From the NCBI GenBank assembly GCA_019347715.1, contig JAHWKU010000003.1:62001-126000 (forward strand): 64,000 bases of DNA, read 5' to 3'. Positions 57,590 to 64,000 of this stretch are shown piece by piece. The DNA comes from Actinomycetota bacterium (GTDB lineage: Bacteria; Actinomycetota; CADDZG01; JAHWKV01). The notes beneath the pieces were generated by a model that was not told the DNA's origin, made no database searches, and worked only from the letters and a program-made list of their open reading frames with translations. Positions within the stretch are counted from its first letter, which is position 1, and each line of letters starts with the position of its first letter. A program made the translations under genes and the position numbers.

Positions 57590-57675
57590 AGCGGATATTG
57601 CTCTCCACCAATTAGCGAGGTGGTGAGTTTCCTAGCACATCCAATCCAAACACCACCGCTAAGGGGGACTCACCA
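57590..57675 (+). promoter_or_regulatory. Candidate structured leader with alternative pairings
   Basis: GGTGGTG (57619-57625) can pair perfectly with CACCACC (57651-57657), or its 3' part TGGTGAGT (57621-57628) with ACTCACCA (57668-57675). The latter runs up to the ATG of the 29-residue peptide and hides its GGGGG ribosome-binding site. CCACC (57605-57609) can also pair with GGTGG. The choices are mutually exclusive, as in a translational switch. Upstream (57480-57600) is G+C-rich with several short stems. I could not match it to a known riboswitch class. Confidence 0.45.
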
Positions 57676-57764
57676 TGAAGCGCATTTATTTTCGTATTGC
57701 CGCCGTTCTGGCAACGCTGGCCGCTCTCTTCGTTTCTTCGGGAGCAGGAGTGCACTGGCGCTAG
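57675..57764 (+). CDS. 29-residue hydrophobic peptide
   Basis: ATG 57675 with AAGGGGG upstream opens a 29-codon frame. A basic start MKRIYFRIA precedes a hydrophobic core AVLATLAALFVSSGAG and the end VHWR. It looks like a short signal or leader peptide. Small peptides of this shape near HD-domain genes are sometimes annotated as AgrD-like autoinducer precursors, but there is no cysteine here and no AgrB nearby. The codon order is protein-like and the ribosome-binding site is good, so translation is plausible. It precedes the HD-GYP gene by 104 bp. Confidence 0.5.
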   Translation: MKRIYFRIAAVLATLAALFVSSGAGVHWR

Positions 57765-57868
57765 AGCGCAACAGATAGTTTTGTCTCACCGCTGCAACGC
57801 CGGCCGGTTTCCACCTCTGTTGTAGGCCCCGACTGTCGGCACAGACGTCAGCTCAAGGGGAGGCTCGG

Positions 57869-59161
57869 TTGCGGGGCATTCGGATCTATGTAGCGGTTTT
57901 GGTAGCCGCATACCTGGGTCTGGTGGCCACTCAACTCGCAGGCGGCGATCGAGTCAGTATCGCGGAATTCCTAATCTTTCTTGGGATATTCGTCATCGCC
58001 GAGGCACGTCCGGTCTTTCTTCCAAGAGTGTCGGTCACGGTCTCGTTCATCATCGCCGTAGTCGCGATCATTGAACTCCCCCCCGCCGCGGTAACCCTGG
58101 CTACTGGGATTGGAGTCATCGGCCTGCTCTTCGGACACGAGCGCCCAAGCCGGATGAAACTGATCTTCAACATGGCCCAGATGGGTCTTGCTGGAGGTCT
58201 GGCCGCAGAGGCATACAGGGCGCTGGGCCCCGCGACCGGTCCGGCACCATTCTCTGACCTTCCCCAGGTGATCCTGGCCACCGGAGTCGCCACCGGCGTC
58301 TTCTTCGTCGTGAACACCGTCGCGGTCAGCGGTGCCATTTCGATATCCATCAAGTCTGGGTTCCTCAAGACCTGGTTAGGGAACTTCAGCTGGCTCACGA
58401 CCACATACGTCGCCTTTGGCGCGTCTGGGATCGTCCTGGCCGCTTTGTACGAGCTCGTTGGCGTGCTGGCGCTCCCGCTGCTGTTGGTCCCGCTGCTGGT
58501 AGCAAGAGGAGTGTTTCGTTCATACGAAGAAGTGAGCGAGGCCTACGAATCCACCGTCCTTGCCTTCGTGGCCGCCATCGAGGCCAAGGACTTCTATACC
58601 AAGGGTCACTCCGTAAGGGTGACCGAGTACGCCATGTCCATCGCCAGGCGCCTCGGGATGACAGAAGAGCAGCTGACGGCTTTTCGGTATGGGGCCCTCC
58701 TTCACGACGTAGGAAAACTGGCGATCAGAAAGTCCATCCTCACCAAGCCCGCCGGATTGAGTGACGACGAATACGAGCAGATCAAATTGCATCCGGTGCT
58801 CGGGGCACAGATCGTTTCCGAGATCGAATTCCTCCGCCCCGCTCTCGATGGGGTGCTCTATCACCATGAGCGTCTCGACGGGAGTGGATATCCTGCCGGA
58901 CTTCGGGGAGAGATCGTTCCGGAGTGGGCCAGGATCATGGCGATCGCCGACACCTTTGACGCAATGACTTCGACTCGGGCCTACCGATCTGCAAGGACGC
59001 CGGCCGAGGCGATCGCAGAATTAAAGAGATGCGCGGGCGTATCTCTCGACGCTAAGTTCGTCGAGATGTTCTTAGATGCCCTGCGAGATGAAGATGCCCG
59101 CAAACAATTCGAGGCGCGAACCCGCTATGAGCCAAAGCCGATTTCCAGCCCTGCCGTCTAG
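57869..59161 (+). CDS. Membrane HD-GYP domain protein
   Basis: A 430-residue protein from TTG 57869, preceded by AGGGGAGG. The N-terminal 210 residues hold about eight hydrophobic segments. An HD-GYP domain follows with complete motifs: KGHSVRVTEYAMSIA, ALLHDVGKLAI, HPVLGAQIV, HHERLDGSGYPAGL and MAIADTFDAMTS. HD-GYP proteins hydrolyse c-di-GMP, so this may be an active, membrane-sensing phosphodiesterase. It overlaps the following paralogue by 35 bp. Confidence 0.92.
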   Translation: MRGIRIYVAVLVAAYLGLVATQLAGGDRVSIAEFLIFLGIFVIAEARPVFLPRVSVTVSFIIAVVAIIELPPAAVTLATGIGVIGLLFGHERPSRMKLIFNMAQMGLAGGLAAEAYRALGPATGPAPFSDLPQVILATGVATGVFFVVNTVAVSGAISISIKSGFLKTWLGNFSWLTTTYVAFGASGIVLAALYELVGVLALPLLLVPLLVARGVFRSYEEVSEAYESTVLAFVAAIEAKDFYTKGHSVRVTEYAMSIARRLGMTEEQLTAFRYGALLHDVGKLAIRKSILTKPAGLSDDEYEQIKLHPVLGAQIVSEIEFLRPALDGVLYHHERLDGSGYPAGLRGEIVPEWARIMAIADTFDAMTSTRAYRSARTPAEAIAELKRCAGVSLDAKFVEMFLDALRDEDARKQFEARTRYEPKPISSPAV

Positions 59162-60368
59162 CATCCTGCTGTGGTTGCCCGGCGCCGCCTGGGTCGCTTA
59201 CGGGATCGCGAACGGATACAGGCCATCGAACCTAGTCCTGTTCGCAATGGCGACGGTGGTCGTGTCGCTGGGCGAGCTGCTGGAAGTCGATCTGCCGGGA
59301 GGACGATCGACGCCGGTGTCGAGTGCGGTGGTCTTCGCCCTCTTCGTGTTGATGCCGCCGATCGAAGTGACCGCAGTAGCGATCCTCGCATTTGCCGTCG
59401 GACTTATCGTCAGGACGCGCGACGGGGACAGGGTTGCACTGCTGCGCTCTACATCGAGACGACTGGCTGCCATCCTTTTGTCTCTCGCTTTCTATGTATG
59501 GCTCTCCTCCGTGATGCCTCCCTTCGGCAACATCGACAAAGGCGACTTGCTGGCTAGGACTCTGGCGATGGTGATCGCGGGAAGTCTGAAACTCCTGGCA
59601 GATACCGGAGCCTCGGCTCTCTTCATTTCTCATGCCCAGCGGATCCCTGCGTTTCCTATCTGGATGGGGCAGCTATCCAACCGTCTCGCCATCCACGGGG
59701 CTTTCCTTTCTGTCGCCGCACTGATGGCCCTTGCCTATGAGGTGCTGGGCGCGTCGGCGTTTGTGTTGTTTCTTCTTCCTCTTCTCGCCGCCAGGCGTGC
59801 GTTCCGGCGATATGCATCGATCCACACGACGTATGTACAGACGATCAGGGCGCTCTCGAAGGTTCCGGAGATGGCAGGCTACGCTCCCGACGGCCATTCC
59901 GTCCGCGTTGCCGAGGCGGCCGTAGCGATTGCCAGGAATAGAGGTCTATCGGACAACCAGGTCCAGGACATCGAGTTTGCGGCGCTTCTTCACGACGTCG
60001 GTAGACTTTCGTTCGAGGATCCCGAAGAGGCGCCGGAATCAGCCGTCGGGACGAGAACCGGCAGGCGACTGGCGCTATCGAGCGCTCGGATCGTGGGCAG
60101 GACTCGTTATCTCGAGAGAGTGGCTCAGATCGTTCAGTTCCAGGACGAACCTTTCGCCGAAGCGGAGAGAACTACCGAAGATCTAATACCCAAGGAGACG
60201 CAAATCCTCAAGGTTGCCAACGATTTTGTTGAGCTCACCGAGGAAGGTGGGCCCGGTCTCTCGAGAGAGCTTGCGATGCATCAGCTCGAGCAATTGAGTG
60301 GGATCGACTACGACCCGGATATCCTCAACGCCCTCCGCAAGGCTCTCAAGCACCGCCCCTCCCTTTAG
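59127..60368 (+). CDS. Membrane HD-domain paralogue, GYP motif lost
   Basis: A 413-residue protein from ATG 59127. Like its upstream neighbour it has about eight N-terminal hydrophobic segments and an HD domain (DGHSVRVAEAAVAIARNRGLS, ALLHDVGRL). The HHE and GYP motifs are absent: the region reads QIVQFQDEPFAEAE, and HDxGK has become HDVGR. It probably arose by tandem duplication and may be an inactive regulatory partner. The 3' end overlaps the convergent DUF5317 gene by 23 bp. Confidence 0.85.
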   Translation: MSQSRFPALPSSILLWLPGAAWVAYGIANGYRPSNLVLFAMATVVVSLGELLEVDLPGGRSTPVSSAVVFALFVLMPPIEVTAVAILAFAVGLIVRTRDGDRVALLRSTSRRLAAILLSLAFYVWLSSVMPPFGNIDKGDLLARTLAMVIAGSLKLLADTGASALFISHAQRIPAFPIWMGQLSNRLAIHGAFLSVAALMALAYEVLGASAFVLFLLPLLAARRAFRRYASIHTTYVQTIRALSKVPEMAGYAPDGHSVRVAEAAVAIARNRGLSDNQVQDIEFAALLHDVGRLSFEDPEEAPESAVGTRTGRRLALSSARIVGRTRYLERVAQIVQFQDEPFAEAERTTEDLIPKETQILKVANDFVELTEEGGPGLSRELAMHQLEQLSGIDYDPDILNALRKALKHRPSL

Positions 60369-60912
60369 CCCGTCTGGGGGCGTAACGGACGGCCCTGTCT
60401 ACCAGTAAGAAGATCCCAACGCCGAGCAATATGTCACCGATGCTGACCGCGGTCCGGATAAGTGGAATCGGGATGATGTCGCCGAGGAATCCCAGCTTCG
60501 TGTCTGGTTCCATCAGCTCATGCTTAAAAGCCGTCTCGAGGTAATCGGTTGCGTCGAATCCGGCAGCCTCGACCGCATCGAGCGAGACAGGCATTCCGCC
60601 GTTCAATCCAATCACGAGAATATTCAGCAGCATCCCGGCCCCCATGAGGTATGCGCCGGGAAGCCGCAGGTTGAAGATGACGAAGGTAACCAGCACTAGA
60701 TAGGACACCCCCAGGATCGCAAGTCCGGTGGTGCTGTCGGCGAGACTGGGAACAAGAAATTCGGCGGCAAGCTGGCCGCCGGCCTGGATGGCAAGACCGA
60801 CGAACACGAGCCAGGAATATCGGAAATCGACCTTACCGATGTTCTCGAGCTTCCCGCCTCTCGCCAGGCCCGAGACGAGGCCGGCAAGGAGAAGGATGAC
60901 GGCGATGCTCAC
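60346..60912 (-). CDS. DUF5317 membrane protein
   Basis: A 188-residue protein with five or six hydrophobic segments. It has the family-like features LLAGLVSGLARGGKLENIG, VIGLNGGMPVSLDAVEAAG and the C-terminal IPLIRTAVSIGDILLGVGIFLLVDRAVR. DUF5317 proteins are found mainly in Actinomycetota and related phyla; their function is unknown. It is divergent from the enoyl-CoA hydratase gene, 21 bp apart. Confidence 0.82.
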   Translation of the reverse strand: MSIAVILLLAGLVSGLARGGKLENIGKVDFRYSWLVFVGLAIQAGGQLAAEFLVPSLADSTTGLAILGVSYLVLVTFVIFNLRLPGAYLMGAGMLLNILVIGLNGGMPVSLDAVEAAGFDATDYLETAFKHELMEPDTKLGFLGDIIPIPLIRTAVSIGDILLGVGIFLLVDRAVRYAPRRAKGRGGA

Positions 60913-60933
60913 GATGCGACAGGATATCGGGCG

Positions 60934-61719
60934 ATGACGTACGAATACCTGCTCTCAGAGAAGAAGGGACCTGCGATGGTCCTGACGATAAATCGTGAAG
61001 AGGCGCGCAATGCCATCAATCCTGCGGTTACGGCTGAGCTGATCGATGGCGTGCGGGTGGCGAAGGAAGATGAGGAAGTTCGCTGCATCGTCATCACGGG
61101 CGCCGGTGACAGAGCCTTTTGTGCGGGGGGAGACCTCGGCGGTGGGCAGGGGATGGAGGGAGGCGCGCTTGGCCAGCACTTCCAGCGCGCCTTGTTCTCG
61201 GAGCTGTTCTTAGATCTGCGATCCTGCGGCAAGCCCGTTATTGCGCGAGTGAACGGACATGCCCTCGGCGGAGGGTTCGGCCTGGCTCTGGCCTGTGACC
61301 TGATCGTCGCATCCGACGCTGCGGAATTTGGGACTCCTGAGATCAACATCGGGCTGTGGCCTTACGTGATCACGGCAGTGATCCAAAGGAACGTCCCAAA
61401 CAAAGTGGCTCTCGAGATCATGATGCTCGGCAAACGCATGCTTGCCGGGGAAGCAGAGCGCTGGGGGTTTGTGAATCGCGTGGTCCCCGCCGAGAATCTG
61501 GATACTGAGACAGATGCGGTCGTGAATGAGCTGGCTTCGAAAAGCCCGGTGATTATGCGTCTTGGAAAAGACTCTTTCTATGCTGCTTCCGACATGGACA
61601 TCTCCAGCGCCCTCAAGTACCTAGAGAATCAGCTGAGTGTCGGGTTACAAGCCGAGGATGTTGCAGAAGGCATCGCCGCCTTCTTTCAAAAGCGCAAGCC
61701 CGAGTGGAAGGGCCGCTGA
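60934..61719 (+). CDS. Enoyl-CoA hydratase/isomerase family protein
   Basis: A 261-residue crotonase-fold protein. The oxyanion-hole motifs are present: DRAFCAGGDLGGGQ and VNGHALGGGFGLALACDLIVASD, followed by FGTPEINIGLWPYVITAV. The second catalytic glutamate region is kept (TPEINIGLWP). It acts on acyl-CoA substrates in fatty acid or branched-chain breakdown; the exact reaction is not fixed. The C-terminal FFQKRKPEWKGR end is usual. It is followed by 112 bp and an acyl-CoA carboxylase gene, which fits a propionate or branched-chain route. Confidence 0.92.
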   Translation: MTYEYLLSEKKGPAMVLTINREEARNAINPAVTAELIDGVRVAKEDEEVRCIVITGAGDRAFCAGGDLGGGQGMEGGALGQHFQRALFSELFLDLRSCGKPVIARVNGHALGGGFGLALACDLIVASDAAEFGTPEINIGLWPYVITAVIQRNVPNKVALEIMMLGKRMLAGEAERWGFVNRVVPAENLDTETDAVVNELASKSPVIMRLGKDSFYAASDMDISSALKYLENQLSVGLQAEDVAEGIAAFFQKRKPEWKGR

Positions 61720-61831
61720 CCGCTTCGTTTGTCCCCTTTTAGTGGACGGCGCAACCCGGTAGCCTTCTCCAGACGGCGCAGGACAGACTTCGGGGAGCCC
61801 TCCCCGGCGAAGCGCCAAAGGAGGTCCTCAT

Positions 61832-63478
61832 ATGGCCGATGAGGCAAAGGCCGGCAGGCAAGCCACGCCCGCCGCCGGCGAAGATGGTCCGAAGTTCATG
61901 CCGACCCTTACATACGAGGGGCCGAGCATGAAAGAAAAGGTCGAGGAGCTCCGAGAGAAGCGAGCGCAGTTCGAGGCCATGGGAGGCCCCGAGCGAATAG
62001 AGCGTCAGCGGTCTCAGAACAAGCTGACCGTTCGAGAGCGCCTCGGTCTTCTATTCGATGATGGGACCTTCATGGAGTACGGCTTGCTCGCGCATCATCA
62101 ATCGCAATCCCCCCAGATGCAGGGGAGGTTCACTCCGGCGGATGGGTGTATCACCGGCATTGGTGAAATCGGGGGGCGAAGAGCTGCAGTGATCGCGTAC
62201 GACTTCACGGTGATGGCCGGATCAATTGGAATGGTCGGAGAGATCAAAGCCACGCGTATGAGAGAGCTTGCCCTCAAAGAGCGCATACCGATCGTTTGGC
62301 TGATCGATTCCGCAGGGGCACGCATTCAGGAAGCAGCAGGATCAACTTTCGCGCGCTCGGGCGATCTCTTCCGCGAGCAGGTGGTCATGAGCGGAGTGAT
62401 CCCTCAGGTGGCGGCGATGATGGGCCCCGGTGCGGCCGGCACCGCGTACATTCCGGGTCTTGCCGATTTCGTTCCGATGGTGAAGGGAAACTCCAACATG
62501 GCTCTCGCCGGACCTCACCTGGTGAAAGCTGCAGTCGGCGAGGACGTCAGCGCGGAGGAAATGGGGGGATCGGAAGTCCATTGCAAGGTCTCGGGAGTGG
62601 GAGACCTGGAGGTCGCAGATGACCAGGAGTGCATCACTGCGGTTCGCAAGTACCTCTCTTTCTTTCCTTCCTCCAATCTGGATAGACCGCCGGTCGCACA
62701 GACAAGCGACCCGCTCGACCGGCGCTGCGAGGATCTGATCGATCTCGTTCCCGCGAATCCCCGCAAGGCCTACGACATGAGGAAACTTGTCGCCTCGATC
62801 GTCGACGACCATGACTTCTTCCCCATGAAACCGGACTGGGCGAAAAACCTCGTTACCGGATTCGCCCGGTTCGGTGGCAGACCGTGCGGGATCATTGCCA
62901 ATCAGCCCATGTTCCTTGGGGGCGCCCTGGATGTGAACTCGGCAGACAAAGCAGCGCGTTTTGTATGGCTGTGCGATGCGTTCAACATCCCTCTGGTGTT
63001 TCTCATGGATTGCCCTGGATTTCTCGTCGGCAGTCAAGTGGAGAAGCAGGGAATCATCAGGCACGGGGCCAAGATGCTCTTTGCAGTTTCGGAGGCGACC
63101 GTGCCGAAGATCACGGTAGTGATTCGAAAGGGTTATGGGGCGGGCTACTACGTGATGAACGGGCGTGCTTACGAGCCGGATCTCCTGGTTGGCTGGCCCA
63201 CGGCTGAGATCAGTGTCATGGGCCCTGAAGGGGCGGTCAACATCATCTTCCGCAAGCAGATCGAAGCAGCCCCGCCCGAGCAGCAAGACGAGATGCGTAA
63301 CCAGATGATCGGCATGGTGCGCGATCAGATCAGTCCATACATCGCGGCCGGATGGTCGTTCGTTGACGATCTGATCGATCCAGCTGAAACACGCCAGGTG
63401 ATCGGCAAGGCTCTCGCCGTGACTGAGAGCAAGAGAGTCGAGAGGCCCTGGCGCAAGCACGGCGTTCTGCCGGTCTGA
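61832..63478 (+). CDS. Acyl-CoA carboxylase, carboxyltransferase (beta) subunit
   Basis: A 548-residue carboxyltransferase with both crotonase-like halves. The first holds FTPADGCITGIGEIGGRRAAVIAYDFTVMAGSIG and RIPIVWLIDSAGARIQEAAG. The second holds FARFGGRPCGIIANQPMFLGGALD and PLVFLMDCPGFLVGSQVEKQGIIRHGAKM. It resembles propionyl-CoA or methylmalonyl-CoA carboxylase beta subunits. No biotin carboxylase or biotin-carrier gene is in the window, so the complex must be completed from elsewhere. A strong AAAGGAGG ribosome-binding site precedes the ATG. Confidence 0.93.
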   Translation: MADEAKAGRQATPAAGEDGPKFMPTLTYEGPSMKEKVEELREKRAQFEAMGGPERIERQRSQNKLTVRERLGLLFDDGTFMEYGLLAHHQSQSPQMQGRFTPADGCITGIGEIGGRRAAVIAYDFTVMAGSIGMVGEIKATRMRELALKERIPIVWLIDSAGARIQEAAGSTFARSGDLFREQVVMSGVIPQVAAMMGPGAAGTAYIPGLADFVPMVKGNSNMALAGPHLVKAAVGEDVSAEEMGGSEVHCKVSGVGDLEVADDQECITAVRKYLSFFPSSNLDRPPVAQTSDPLDRRCEDLIDLVPANPRKAYDMRKLVASIVDDHDFFPMKPDWAKNLVTGFARFGGRPCGIIANQPMFLGGALDVNSADKAARFVWLCDAFNIPLVFLMDCPGFLVGSQVEKQGIIRHGAKMLFAVSEATVPKITVVIRKGYGAGYYVMNGRAYEPDLLVGWPTAEISVMGPEGAVNIIFRKQIEAAPPEQQDEMRNQMIGMVRDQISPYIAAGWSFVDDLIDPAETRQVIGKALAVTESKRVERPWRKHGVLPV

Positions 63479-63490
63479 TTGGAGGGAGTG

Positions 63491-63820
63491 TTGAGCGATC
63501 CGTCTGACTTCTTTACTCATGACATCCGGGTTGGTTCGATCACCAGGGCAGAACCATTTCCGCAAGCGCGTCAGCCTGCATACAAGCTATGGGTAGATCT
63601 CGGTGACGAAATCGGCGTGAAGACATCGAGCGCCAGATTGACCGACCTTTACGGAGTCGCAGACCTTGTCGGCCGGCAAGTCGTATGTGTCGTCAGCTTT
63701 CCTGCGAGGAAGATTGGTCCATTCATGTCCGAGGTCCTCGTCCTCGGAGTGGATACGGAACGAGGCGTCGTCTTATTGCAGCCGGACGACAAGGTTGAAG
63801 ATGGTCAAAAGATTTTCTAA
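63491..63820 (+). CDS. CsaA-like tRNA-binding domain protein
   Basis: A 109-residue OB-fold protein of the CsaA/EMAPII type. DIRVGSITRAEPFPQARQPAYKLWVDLG, then VKTSSARLTDLY, then FPARKIGPFMSEVLVLG. CsaA proteins bind tRNA-like elbows and have chaperone-like activity in some bacteria. TTG 63491 is preferred because GGAGG lies five bases upstream; an in-frame GTG at 63488 is too close. It is 12 bp after the carboxylase stop and likely co-transcribed. Confidence 0.88.
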   Translation: MSDPSDFFTHDIRVGSITRAEPFPQARQPAYKLWVDLGDEIGVKTSSARLTDLYGVADLVGRQVVCVVSFPARKIGPFMSEVLVLGVDTERGVVLLQPDDKVEDGQKIF

Positions 63821-63894
63821 CCACGGCTGGAAATTTCTCGCAGTCGTGCCTGCCTGGTAGGCTTCCGGCACCGCACCGGCGAGGAGGAAAAGAC

Positions 63895-64000
63895 ATGAGT
63901 GAAACCCAGGATCCAGCGCAGCTTGCAGAGGCGATCAAGGGTATGTCCGATGACGACCTAAAGGCGAACTTGAAGGAGCAGGGGTACGACACCGTTCTCC
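63895..64000 (+). CDS. N-terminus of a possible SCP2 sterol-binding-like protein
   Basis: ATG 63895, with GAGGAGG upstream, opens a frame that runs off the window after 35 codons. The start (ETQDPAQLAEAIKGMSDDDL) resembles the N-terminal helix of small actinobacterial SCP2-domain proteins, but too little is visible to be sure. The 74 bp before it show only the ribosome-binding site. Confidence 0.4.
   Translation, partial: MSETQDPAQLAEAIKGMSDDDLKANLKEQGYDTVL

Noticed and set aside
57480-57660. c-di-GMP (GEMM) or c-di-AMP (ydaO) riboswitch
   Set aside because: Some words (GGGAACC) resemble ydaO leaders, but the conserved core and order of motifs could not be found by eye, so only an unclassified structured leader is reported.

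Overview
The window looks like part of a chromosome from an Actinomycetota bacterium, probably a deep-branching or uncultured one. GC content is about 60%, with many GTG and TTG starts. Lineage markers include WhiB, a BldC-type MerR regulator, a SigR/RsrA-type sigma/anti-sigma pair, an F420-type luciferase-like oxidoreductase, a DUF2342-type zincin, UPF0182, DUF5317 and a KorAB 2-oxoacid:ferredoxin oxidoreductase. Genes are very tightly packed: 4-bp ATGA/GTGA overlaps are common and several convergent pairs share stop-codon bases. I see no prophage, IS element or CRISPR array.

Layout. 1-11.6 kb: lipoate-dependent 2-oxoacid metabolism (end of AceE, an E2, a fused E1 alpha-beta, LipB, LipA), with a cyclase/ATPase/TPR signalling protein, a cyclic-nucleotide-binding protein and Lgt. 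11.7-19.7 kb: 7Fe ferredoxin, KorAB, a TPP enzyme, MoeA and a HesB/IscA protein. 19.8-21.3 kb: a TPP riboswitch in front of a CytX-type transporter. 21.3-28.6 kb: zinc-ribbon proteins, WhiB with a palindromic promoter, PucR with a CRP-like palindrome, TatA, and aroF behind an attenuator with an aromatic-rich leader peptide. 28.6-36.2 kb: a redox cluster with three genes interrupted by in-frame UGA, plus MpaB-like and MoaE proteins. 36.3-40 kb: MreB, a YihY-type membrane protein and a subtilase. 40-51.2 kb: a signalling operon (PDZ-Lon protease, histidine kinase, FecR-like lipoprotein, degenerate GGDEF protein, response regulator, DivIVA fusion, UPF0182), then initiator tRNA-Met. 51.4-57.4 kb: LuxR-type regulator with a degenerate receiver, LPxTG-anchored DUF3494 protein, SigR/RsrA, SDR and BldC. 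57.4-60.9 kb: a structured leader with a 29-residue peptide, and two paralogous HD proteins. 61-64 kb: acyl-CoA metabolism genes.

The main discovery is the predicted selenoprotein cluster at 29.6-35.0 kb. Three unrelated redox or sulfur-transfer proteins each have UGA exactly where the family has its catalytic cysteine: a two-domain protein disulfide oxidoreductase (U-P-H-C), a rhodanese-ThiF/MoeB fusion, and a peroxiredoxin with no cysteine at all. In each, a hairpin with an N-G-U apical loop lies 11-15 nt after the UGA, as expected for a bacterial SECIS. Standard gene calling would split or truncate all three. No selA, selB, selD or tRNA-Sec gene lies in the window, so they must be sought elsewhere in the genome.

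Second in interest is the aroF leader. It has a consensus-like promoter, an apparently leaderless 23-residue peptide containing Y-F-A-W-W-Y, and four RNA segments able to form the 1:2, 2:3 and 3:4 pairings of classical attenuation.
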